From positions 1 to 64,000 of the forward strand of contig DATJEU010000079.1 of NCBI GenBank assembly GCA_035496255.1: a stretch of 64,000 bases of DNA, read 5' to 3'. The notes under the pieces are model-generated. The model did not search any database, was not told the DNA's origin, and saw only the letters and a list, made by a program, of their open reading frames with translations. The stretch is from Gp6-AA40 sp035496255 (GTDB lineage Bacteria > Acidobacteriota > Vicinamibacteria > Vicinamibacterales > UBA2999). How positions within the stretch are numbered: the first letter of the stretch is position 1; every line of letters begins with the position of its first letter. The position numbers and the translations under genes are program-made. Shown here piece after piece: positions 31,918-39,726 of this stretch.

Positions 31918-34900
31918 CTACGTCACCTTCTTCGCCAGCGCGACGAGCGGGTTCGCGCGCGGCGACCGCGATGCCAACTGCACGGGTTCCTTGTTCACGT
32001 TCACCGCGTTCACCTTGCCGCCGCTGGCCACGTACAGCCAGCCGCCGGGCCGCATCGCCAGACGCGTCGGACGCTCGAGCTCGAGGCCCGGCACGGTGGA
32101 AATGTGGCCATCGATTCCAACGCGCCGCACGCGGTTGTTGTAGTAGTCCGCGATGTAGATGATCACGCGGCGTCCAACGGCCTCGAGCGCAACGCCGGAG
32201 GGACCCGACAGGCTCGCCGCCACCGCCAGGCCGCCGTCGCCGCGCATCGCCTCGAGACCATCGCCGGCAACGGTCGTGATGATGCCGGTCTGGGAATCAA
32301 CCATGCGGATGCGGTTGTGGCCCATGTCGGCGATGTAGAGATCACCATCCGGACCAATCGCCACGTCCGTCGGATGATCGAGGTGCGCGTGCGTCGCGGG
32401 ACCACCGTCGCCGATCAGCGCGCCGGAGCCGCCGATCCCATCGCCAGCGACCGTCCGGATGACACCGGTCGCCTGGACGACGACCCGCACGCGATTGTTC
32501 ACCGTATCGGCGACGTAGAGATCGCCGTTCCGGGCAACAGCCACGGCATTCGGCGCGTTCAACGCCGACTGCGTCGCCTGCTTCATGTCGCCGTCGAATC
32601 CCGCCACACCGGATCCGGCGACCGTGATGATCTTGCCGTTCGCGCGATCGATGCGACAGATGCGATCGTTCTGCGCGTCGGCGACGTAGAGATCGCCGCT
32701 CGACGCCACCGCGACGTCGGTCACCGACGCGAACTGGAGCGCGGGAGGCGGCTGTCGTAATGGCAGCGCGCGCTTGCCGCTGGTACCGACAGGCTGTTCG
32801 TAGACGCGGTAATCGAGCGCCCTGATCACGCCATTACGACCGTCGGCCCAGTACAACTCGCCATTTGGTGCCACGGCCAGCGCACCGGCGGCATCAAAAC
32901 TGGGCGCCAGCCGCGTCGCGGACAACACCACCGGGCGCTGACGGGCCCGCGCCATCAGATCGCTGACGACCGACGTGCCGGTCAGCACGGCGCTGCCGGT
33001 GAGTGCCAGCGCCACGACCGTCTGCACGACCTGTGACACCGCCACCGGACGAAGGTTGAACCGTCGGGTCGAGAGCGAGTGCGGCTTCACAGGCACGCGG
33101 ACCATGTCAGCGACGTCCGCGGCACGTTCAACCGCGCGGCGCATCACGGCCACGGCGCGCGCCGTGGCCCAGGCGGCATCGCCAAACACGATCGCCACGA
33201 ACGCGGCGGTGGCGACGCTGACCAGCGGCCATTTGAATGCGATCGCCGCGCTGGTCGCCAGCACGGCGCCCCCGGCCATCGTCGCCGCCAGGGCAATGCC
33301 CTTCAGTGTCGGTCGCAGTTTCGTCGCCGCGCGCAGCAGCACCTTCGGACCGCCGTGCTCTTCGAGCAGGACCCGGAGGTCCAGCCAGCCCCAGCGTCCG
33401 ACCGCGACGCTGACGTCGCGATCCGCCCGCCAGCCGTCGTCGATGTCGACCGAGCGCGCCGGGCGCGCGGCGCGCAACAGACCGGCGACTTCGGAGAGCA
33501 CCGCGTCGTGCGAGGTCCACCGCTCACCCCAGAACGATTCGTCGGTGCTCATGCCCAGCAGCAATGCCGTCATCGACACCGCGTCGCGCACCTTCGGCAC
33601 GGGCGCCTTCCACGGGAAGCGGGTCACGCGCTCGGGCTCGACCACCGGCGGCGGATTCAGCATGCCGCGGACGCGCCCGTAGAACCGCGCGAACGGCTGA
33701 ATGAAGTGCATCCACGCGATCAGCAGCCGGTGGCGCTGACGGGCGCTCCACGTGCGCGCCGTCAATGCGGCGGACAAATCGGAACGCCATCCGAACACGA
33801 GGCAGCGCCCGATCGTCGTCAGCCATCCGAGCGCGCCGAGGCCGAGCAGGGTGGCCGAGAGCCCCCTGAAGCCGGCGGCATAGGCGAACGCGCCCAGGAT
33901 CAGGAACGCCGTGGAGGTGAACCACCACGCCGGCAGGTGCGGCAGGAACTGGAAGCCGTGGACGTCGGTGCGATACACCGACGGGAAGGCCGACGTGCCC
34001 CACACGCCGTAGTTGATGCGCTGGCCCGAAAGCGAGCGCACGAACGGCAGCGGGCTGTAGATACGGCCGCGCCACAGCATGTTGCCGCGCACGAACTTTT
34101 CGGGATGGTGCGCGTCCAGCCAGGTCTCACCTTCGCCATAGCCCACCTGCTGACGCCAGTACGCCTTCACCGAGGCGCGGTGGTGATGCCAGACGAGCGC
34201 CGATGGCGCGAACCCGATCTTCTGCCCCTTCGCCTGCAGCCGCCAGCTCACGTCCACGTCGTCGCCGGCGCGGAGGTAGACCGGATTGAATCCGTCGATC
34301 CCCAGCAGCGCATCACGGCGGAACGCCATGTTGCAGCCGGGCACGTGTTCGGCGACACGATCGTCGAGCAGCACCTGCGTCGGTCCGCCGGGCGATCGCG
34401 CCACGCACTGCGCCACCCACGGGTCGTCGAACGGGACGACGTTCGGACCGCCGGAGCCCACCACCGTCGAGGTGAGGAATGGCTGCACCAGGTAGGTGAG
34501 CCAATCGGGCTCGACCCGCACGTCCGCGTCGGTGTAGGCGACGATCGCCCCGGTCGCCTCGCGCAACCCGACGTTGCGCGCGGCGCTCAACCCGCCATTC
34601 GCGATGTGGATGACACGAATCCGTCCGTTGCTGCCCGGCTGGCACTCGGCCGCGTAGCGATCGGCGATCGCTCCGGTCGCGTCACGCGATCCGTCATTGA
34701 CGAGCAGAACTTCGTAATCCGGGTAATCGAGGCGGCGCAGCGACGAGAGGCAATCCTCCAGCGTGTCGGCCGCGTTGTAGGCGCAGACCACCACCGACAC
34801 TCTCGGCCATTCGCGCTGCACGTCGGGCGCAAACGGTGCCTCGTCGAACGCCTGCTTCACGGCAGCCAACGCGGGCTTCGGCCGGCGCTCGCGATCGACC

Positions 34901-35697
34901 AGGCCGAAGGCCCAGTCGGTCACCTCGTGACCGCCGCGCCACCACTCGTCGGTCCACGAGAAGGCGACCGCACCGCAGAGCCCTTCGGCAAACGCGGCGC
35001 GCAGGTGCATGGCGGTAATCTGCGCCTGTCCCTCACGTCCTTCACGAATGCTGTCTGCTCCCGCTTCCGCCAGCAGCAACGGGCGATTGCCCGCGATCTG
35101 CTGCAACCGTGCGAGATAGGCGCGCAGATCGGTGTCGCGATGCAGGTACACGTTGAACGCCGCGACGTCGAAGCACTCGGTGTTCAGGTACTCGGTCGGC
35201 GGGTAGTTCACATAGGTCAGCAGACTGTCCGGTGACGCCGACTTGGCAGCGTCATGGATCGCGCGCAGGAACTCTTCGATACGTGCGGCGCCGTGCCAGC
35301 GCACGACCGACGGGGGGATCTCGTTGCCGATCGCGAACAACAGCGCGGCCGGATGCGCGCCCAGCGTCCGTACATGCTCGGCGGTTTCGCGGCGGATGCG
35401 GCGGGCGAGATCCTTATCCCGTAGAAAGGCGATGTGCTGTGCCCAGGGCAGGCCGATCATCACGCGCAACCCGTTGCGCGCGGCCTCGTCGAGCAGATGG
35501 ATCGGGGGTGGCGTATACGCGCGCACGGTGTTGATGCCGGCTTCGGCCATCAAGGCGAAGTCCTGCGCGATCCGCGCACGATCCGGAAACTGCACACCGT
35601 CGCCGTCGGGTGCAAAGGTGCCGTAGGCGATTCCCTTCACGAGGAAGCGGTCGCCGGCGATCGACAGAAACTTTCCACTCACGCGCACATGCGTCAC
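31918..35697 (-). CDS. Giant fusion: glycoside-hydrolase barrel, GT2 glycosyltransferase, membrane helices, NHL propeller
   Basis: This is a 1259-residue protein, the first gene of the operon. Residues 1-285 are a GH2-like (beta/alpha)8 barrel without a signal peptide: GINTVRAYTPPPIHLLDEAA, LLFAIGNEIPPSVVRW with the acid/base Glu126, and RPLLLAEAGADS with candidate nucleophile Glu211. Residues 298-520 are a GT2 domain: SVVVCAYNAADTLEDCL, VLLVNDGSRDATG, AYTDADVRVEPDWL (metal-binding acids 390 and 392) and YLRAGDDVDVSWRLQAKGQK. Hydrophobic segments lie at about 590-635, 799-845 and 886-910. Residues 930-1240 contain NHL repeats (GDLYVADAQNDRICRI, GDLYVADTVNNRVRV, GDLYIADMGHNRIRMVD). By helix count the propeller is probably outside and the enzymes inside. 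I know no described protein with this order. The GTG start is the only one near a reasonable N-terminus. Confidence 0.9.
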   Translation of the reverse strand: MTHVRVSGKFLSIAGDRFLVKGIAYGTFAPDGDGVQFPDRARIAQDFALMAEAGINTVRAYTPPPIHLLDEAARNGLRVMIGLPWAQHIAFLRDKDLARRIRRETAEHVRTLGAHPAALLFAIGNEIPPSVVRWHGAARIEEFLRAIHDAAKSASPDSLLTYVNYPPTEYLNTECFDVAAFNVYLHRDTDLRAYLARLQQIAGNRPLLLAEAGADSIREGREGQAQITAMHLRAAFAEGLCGAVAFSWTDEWWRGGHEVTDWAFGLVDRERRPKPALAAVKQAFDEAPFAPDVQREWPRVSVVVCAYNAADTLEDCLSSLRRLDYPDYEVLLVNDGSRDATGAIADRYAAECQPGSNGRIRVIHIANGGLSAARNVGLREATGAIVAYTDADVRVEPDWLTYLVQPFLTSTVVGSGGPNVVPFDDPWVAQCVARSPGGPTQVLLDDRVAEHVPGCNMAFRRDALLGIDGFNPVYLRAGDDVDVSWRLQAKGQKIGFAPSALVWHHHRASVKAYWRQQVGYGEGETWLDAHHPEKFVRGNMLWRGRIYSPLPFVRSLSGQRINYGVWGTSAFPSVYRTDVHGFQFLPHLPAWWFTSTAFLILGAFAYAAGFRGLSATLLGLGALGWLTTIGRCLVFGWRSDLSAALTARTWSARQRHRLLIAWMHFIQPFARFYGRVRGMLNPPPVVEPERVTRFPWKAPVPKVRDAVSMTALLLGMSTDESFWGERWTSHDAVLSEVAGLLRAARPARSVDIDDGWRADRDVSVAVGRWGWLDLRVLLEEHGGPKVLLRAATKLRPTLKGIALAATMAGGAVLATSAAIAFKWPLVSVATAAFVAIVFGDAAWATARAVAVMRRAVERAADVADMVRVPVKPHSLSTRRFNLRPVAVSQVVQTVVALALTGSAVLTGTSVVSDLMARARQRPVVLSATRLAPSFDAAGALAVAPNGELYWADGRNGVIRALDYRVYEQPVGTSGKRALPLRQPPPALQFASVTDVAVASSGDLYVADAQNDRICRIDRANGKIITVAGSGVAGFDGDMKQATQSALNAPNAVAVARNGDLYVADTVNNRVRVVVQATGVIRTVAGDGIGGSGALIGDGGPATHAHLDHPTDVAIGPDGDLYIADMGHNRIRMVDSQTGIITTVAGDGLEAMRGDGGLAVAASLSGPSGVALEAVGRRVIIYIADYYNNRVRRVGIDGHISTVPGLELERPTRLAMRPGGWLYVASGGKVNAVNVNKEPVQLASRSPRANPLVALAKKVT

Positions 35698-35722
35698 AAG
35701 GATCTCTCGTCCGCTCAGTTGT

Positions 35723-35772
35723 GCCGGGGGAAGCCCTGAAGATTCAACACTTTGGCTTCAATTGTCCCCGGC
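35723..35772. promoter_or_regulatory. Long nested dyad upstream of the glycan operon
   Basis: GCCGGGG (35723-35729) with GAAGCC (35730-35735) pairs with GGCTTC (35754-35759) and CCCCGGC (35766-35772); a six-base bulge AATTGT interrupts the right arm. It lies 26-75 bases upstream of the operon's GTG, so it would be in a leader or at the promoter. No known riboswitch consensus was recognised. Confidence 0.5.
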
Positions 35773-35854
35773 CCGGCGGCACTGGTCAAGGCTGGATGTC
35801 GCCCTGTCACATAACCGTTGTGGGCCCCTGACCTGGTCCACAGAATGCGGGGCC

Positions 35855-36463
35855 ATGACGACCGTCATGGCGCTGCTGCTGGTGGTCCGCGTCTTCGACC
35901 GCAGCGGCGACTCCCTGCAGGACCGACAGGCCGCCCTGCACGCCGCCAACGCCATCCTCCAGCAGGCGGATGTCACCACCCGCTGGGTCGATTGCTCCAA
36001 CGCCGGCACGCCGGCCGCGCCCGCTTGCGGCACGAGCCTCGGACCCGGCGAGTTGCTGATACGGATTACGCCCGGTCCGCCGGCGCCCGAGGGAGCCCAG
36101 CAACAGCTCGGGTATTCCCTGATCGCACCGGCGACCGCGTCCGGAGACGCCAGCGCTGGTGTCCTTGGTACCGTCTTCAGCGATCGCATTGCCCGGTTCG
36201 CCGACCTCGCCTGCGAACGGCCGTCGTTGCTCGTCGGCCGCGCCATCGCACACGAAATCGGGCACCTGCTGCTGGGCACCCACGAGCACTCGCCTGCTGG
36301 ACTGATGCGCGCTGTGTGGACGCCAGCCGATGTCCGGCGTCATCGTCGCGAGGACTGGATGTTCACCGCCGCCGACGCCGCACGCGTTCGCAATTCCCGC
36401 ATCACCGATCAGAACCGCCGCCTTGCTGAAGGGGCGAGCCCGAAAGCGCGCCCCGGTTCGTAA
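35855..36463 (+). CDS. Small metzincin-type zinc metalloprotease-like protein
   Basis: A product of about 202 residues. The zinc motif AHEIGHLLLGTHEHSPAGLM has HExxHxxxGxxH with a nearby Met, close to the matrixin/archaemetzincin pattern; the third ligand would be the His of GTHEH. The N-terminal MTTVMALLLVVRVFDRS is hydrophobic but not a clear signal peptide. A middle region has two Cys (VDCSNAGTPAAPACG) that may form a disulfide. It is divergent from the glycan operon. The ATG at 35855 was chosen because upstream codons of the frame lie in the leader region. Confidence 0.75.
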   Translation: MTTVMALLLVVRVFDRSGDSLQDRQAALHAANAILQQADVTTRWVDCSNAGTPAAPACGTSLGPGELLIRITPGPPAPEGAQQQLGYSLIAPATASGDASAGVLGTVFSDRIARFADLACERPSLLVGRAIAHEIGHLLLGTHEHSPAGLMRAVWTPADVRRHRREDWMFTAADAARVRNSRITDQNRRLAEGASPKARPGS

Positions 36464-36472
36464 CCCTGCCCC

Positions 36473-36991
36473 CTACTGGCATGTGCCGGGCAGCCCACGA
36501 ACGTTGTCGACCTTGACCTTGTAAAGGAAGGTCTTGATGTCGTCTTTTTCCGGCCCCGTGCGGCCCGAGGTGCCCAGTGCGCCGCCGACTGCGCTGCTCG
36601 ACGCCTTCACGTCGCGCCCAGGCCCCTCGAACTCGACCACCACGCCGCCGCTCTTCTGGTGACCCTGCTTGAGTTCGATTTCCGATTTCTCGACACCGCC
36701 GCGGGCCCCGGTGACCTCGACCATGTGCCCGACATGCGGCTTCAGTGGGTCGTCCTTGTCGAGCCAGAAGATGACCTTTCGGCCGTGCGCCTCTTCCGGC
36801 ACAGCCGACCGGCCGCCGGTGGGCACTTCCGTCACGTTGTTCATCAGCACCGTGCCGGATTCCAGTCCGGGCTGCACACAGCCCCGCAGCGTAATCCGGT
36901 TATCCGCGCCGGGCTGCGAGCTCGACTGTGGACCGGCGAGGAGCGGCACGGTCACGAATGCGAACGCGCCGACTGTGGCTGACCATTTCAT
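36473..36991 (-). CDS. Exported beta-rich protein of unknown function
   Basis: This 172-residue product has a signal peptide (MKWSATVGAFAFVTVPLLAG). It contains NRITLRGCVQPGLESGTVLM, HGRKVIFWLDKDDPLKPHVG, MVEVTGARGGVEKSEIELK, a pattern of strands like acidobacterial OB-fold secreted proteins. It ends with two Lys-rich strands (IKTFLYKVKVDNVRGLPGTC). GGAGGG lies eight bases before the ATG. It converges with the metzincin gene, with nine bases between their stops. Confidence 0.7.
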   Translation of the reverse strand: MKWSATVGAFAFVTVPLLAGPQSSSQPGADNRITLRGCVQPGLESGTVLMNNVTEVPTGGRSAVPEEAHGRKVIFWLDKDDPLKPHVGHMVEVTGARGGVEKSEIELKQGHQKSGGVVVEFEGPGRDVKASSSAVGGALGTSGRTGPEKDDIKTFLYKVKVDNVRGLPGTCQ

Positions 36992-37080
36992 GAGATCGTC
37001 CCTCCGCGTCGGGCACAGTGCAGGACCGGGACCAACATCTAGGGACGATGACCGACGGAGAGGATCGAAGGCGGGCGTGG

Positions 37081-38916
37081 CTACTGCGACATCGACCTCT
37101 CGGCGTTGATCGCTTCGAGAAATCGCGCGCCAAGGTCCTCTGCCTTGCGTGCGCCGACGCCTTTTACGCCAAGGAGCGCGTCCAGCGAGCGGGGGCGGAC
37201 GCGCGCCATCTCGCGCAGTGTCGAGTCGTGAAAAATGACATAGGGTGGAACTCCGCGTTCCCGCGCCACCTCCAGCCGCAGCGCCCGCAGCCGTTCGAAC
37301 AGCTCGCGATCGACGTCCTGCCACGACTCCGCCTCGGCGCGCGATCGCACCCGCTGGCCGTCGCGTCGTGGCGGCCGTTGCCGCGCCAGCCGGAGACCCG
37401 GGCAGCTACGCTCGTCCTTGAGCAGCGTCAGACCGCGCGCGGTCAACGTGAGCACGGGGTAGGGGTCATCGGTCTGCTGCAGCAGGCCGGCGCCGGCGAG
37501 TTGCTCGATGTACCCGCGCAGTTCCGCTGCGGATGCGTCGGGCAGGAGCGCGAAGGTGCTGAGGTGATGGTGGCCACGCGCCACCACCTGATCGCTGGAG
37601 TGGCCGCGCAAGACATTGGCCACGTGCGCGACGCCGAAGCGCTGGCCGACGCGCGCCACGCACGACAGGATCTTGCGCGCAAGCGTGATCGGCTCGCTCG
37701 CCGATTCCAGCTCACCAAGACAGACGTCGCAGGCGGCACAGTCGGCCGTCGCGTAGCGATCGCCGAAGTATTCCGCGAGATGGCGGTGACGGCAGCCGAC
37801 GCCGGCCGCATACCGTTCCATCTGCCGCAGCAGCGCGACGCTGGCGTCGGTCAGCTCGCCATTCCGATCCAGCATCGTCCGCCACCGCATGAAATCGGCG
37901 CCTGAGTAGATCAGGACGCACTCGGCCTCCAGCCCATCGCGGCCCGCGCGGCCGGACTCCTGCTGGTAGTGCTCGAGCGATCGTGGCGAGCCGGCATGGA
38001 TGACAAAGCGGACGTTGGACCGATCGATGCCCATGCCGAACGCGACGGTGGCCACGACCACGTCGACGCGCTCGCTGATGAACGCGTCCTGATGCCTCGC
38101 GCGCTCGCCGTCCGACAGACCGGCGTGATACGGCAGCGCGGGCGTGCCGATGTCCGAGAGCCACGCTGCCAGCGCATCGACCTCGCGCCTCGAGGTGCAG
38201 TAGATGATTCCCGCTTCGCCGCGATGACGGGTCAGCATCTCGAGCAGTTGCTTCTTGAGCGTGGCGCGCGGGATGTTCCGATATACGAGATTCGAACGAT
38301 CGAACGAGCCGACGAACTCGTGCGGCTGCCGGAGCGCCAGTTGTGCGGCGATGTCCTTCCGCACGCGCGCGGTCGCGGTGGCGGTATAGGCGTGGACGCT
38401 GATGCCGGGCAACAACTGGCGCAGTCGACCGAGCTGGCGGTACTCCGGCCTGAAATCGTGCCCCCACTGGCTGATGCAGTGCGCCTCATCGACGGCGACG
38501 AAGCTCACGCGCGTCTGCGAGAGCATGGACAGGAACGCCTCCGCGCCCTCGCCGGCCAGCCGTTCCGGGGAGACGTACAACAGTCGATAGCGTCCCGAGC
38601 GAATGCCGGCGAGCACGCGGCTTCGCTCGTCGGATGGAAGCGAGCTGTTGAACAGCGCCGCCGGCACGCCGTTGCCGACCAGCGTGTCCACCTGATCCTT
38701 CATCAGCGAGATCAGTGGTGACACGACAACAGCCATTCCCTCGTGCACGAGCGCCGGCGCTTGAAAACAGAGCGACTTACCGCCGCCAGTCGGCAGCACG
38801 ACAACAGAATCGTGGTGTGCCAGCACGGCTTCCATCGCCTCGCGCTGGAGCGGACGGAAATCCGTGAAGCCCCAGTACTTCTGCAGGACCTCGCGGAGCG
38901 TGGCGGTACCAGTCAT
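37081..38916 (-). CDS. recQ: ATP-dependent DNA helicase RecQ
   Basis: This 611-residue 3'-5' helicase functions in recombination repair. Motif 0 and I are FRPLQREAMEAVLAHHDSVV and LPTGGGKSLCFQAPAL. Motif II is VAVDEAHCISQWGHDFRPEY (DEAH). Motif VI is HYQQESGRAGRDGLEAECVL. The zinc cysteines of the RQC domain are CRHRHLAEYFGD, then CAACDVC. The C-terminal HRDC domain (LFERLRALRLEVARERGVPP) is present, so the protein is complete. The start at 38916 overlaps the PAP2 stop as ATGA. Confidence 0.97.
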   Translation of the reverse strand: MTGTATLREVLQKYWGFTDFRPLQREAMEAVLAHHDSVVVLPTGGGKSLCFQAPALVHEGMAVVVSPLISLMKDQVDTLVGNGVPAALFNSSLPSDERSRVLAGIRSGRYRLLYVSPERLAGEGAEAFLSMLSQTRVSFVAVDEAHCISQWGHDFRPEYRQLGRLRQLLPGISVHAYTATATARVRKDIAAQLALRQPHEFVGSFDRSNLVYRNIPRATLKKQLLEMLTRHRGEAGIIYCTSRREVDALAAWLSDIGTPALPYHAGLSDGERARHQDAFISERVDVVVATVAFGMGIDRSNVRFVIHAGSPRSLEHYQQESGRAGRDGLEAECVLIYSGADFMRWRTMLDRNGELTDASVALLRQMERYAAGVGCRHRHLAEYFGDRYATADCAACDVCLGELESASEPITLARKILSCVARVGQRFGVAHVANVLRGHSSDQVVARGHHHLSTFALLPDASAAELRGYIEQLAGAGLLQQTDDPYPVLTLTARGLTLLKDERSCPGLRLARQRPPRRDGQRVRSRAEAESWQDVDRELFERLRALRLEVARERGVPPYVIFHDSTLREMARVRPRSLDALLGVKGVGARKAEDLGARFLEAINAERSMSQ

Positions 38917-39611
38917 TCCGCCTGCTGCGCCCGTTCGCGTGAGACCGTGCGATCGAAGCGGCGCGTCATCAGCCACGTCAACGCCGCCCAGAGGAACCCG
39001 AGCATCCAGCCGCCCAGGACGTCGGTCGGATAGTGCACGCCGAGATAGACGCGGGAGACACCCACGATCAGCGTCAGGAATATCGCGATGCTCATACAGT
39101 AGATCTTCGTGAACCGTCCTTCGACGACGCGAACGAGCAGCGCGCCCAGGGTCAGGTAGATGATCGCGGAGTCCATCGCATGCCCGCTCGGAAAGCTGGT
39201 CGTGACGACGGTCTGGAGATGGGGCACGACGGAGGGGCGCGGTCGCATGAACAGCGCTTTGAGTGACTCGTCGACGATCTCGCCGCCAATAAACGTGACC
39301 AGGACGATCGATGCCGTGACGAGCCGCCGGACCAGCAGCAGATATCCGGTGATGATCAGCACGATCAGTCCGAGGACCGGGCCACTGCCCAGCGCGGTCA
39401 TATCCAGAAGCACCGACTGGAGCCACACTGGCCCTTTCGGGATCGAGGGATCGGCAGCGCTGCGCAGGCCGCGGACGATCTGCACGTCGAACGCCTGCGT
39501 GTCGCCGCGCATCACTTCACCGGCCAGGCGGATGAAGAGAAACAGGCCGGCGCACACGCCGACGCCGACCAGCAGGACGATGAGTTCGTCGCGCTCGAGC
39601 CGCCGACGCAT
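38913..39611 (-). CDS. PAP2-family membrane phosphatase
   Basis: This 232-residue phosphatase with about six helices shows the three PAP2 motifs: KALFMRPRPS (KxxxxxxRP), TTSFPSGHAMDSA (PSGH) and GVSRVYLGVHYPTDVLGG (SRxxxxxHxxxD). Such enzymes dephosphorylate undecaprenyl pyrophosphate or phosphatidic acid at the membrane. I start at the ATG 39611; a longer frame to 39641 runs into the repeat. ATGA coupling to recQ is unusual in function and may be only operon economy. Confidence 0.93.
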   Translation of the reverse strand: MRRRLERDELIVLLVGVGVCAGLFLFIRLAGEVMRGDTQAFDVQIVRGLRSAADPSIPKGPVWLQSVLLDMTALGSGPVLGLIVLIITGYLLLVRRLVTASIVLVTFIGGEIVDESLKALFMRPRPSVVPHLQTVVTTSFPSGHAMDSAIIYLTLGALLVRVVEGRFTKIYCMSIAIFLTLIVGVSRVYLGVHYPTDVLGGWMLGFLWAALTWLMTRRFDRTVSRERAQQAE

Positions 39612-39627
39612 GGTCAATGTTACGTCG

Positions 39628-39726
39628 TCAGGGGTCGGCAATCAGGAATCAGGGGTCAGGGGGTCAGGGCCACCCGGCTCTAACCGACGACTGATTCCTG
39701 ATTCCTGACTCCTGACTCCTGACTCA
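39628..39726. repeat. Inverted heptamer tracts (TCAGGNN / TGANTCC)
   Basis: The left arm, 39628-39669, is TCAGGGG, TCGGCAA, TCAGGAA, TCAGGGG, TCAGGGGG, TCAGGG. The right arm, 39692-39726, is TGATTCC, TGATTCC, TGACTCC, TGACTCC, TGACTCA. The arms are complementary (AATCAGGAATCAGG with CCTGATTCCTGATT). They fill the gap between the FHA-phosphatase and PAP2 genes. Confidence 0.85.

Noticed and set aside
33079..35235. 718-codon plus-strand frame opposite the fusion enzyme
   Set aside because: Shadow frame; codon usage unlike the real genes and no motifs.
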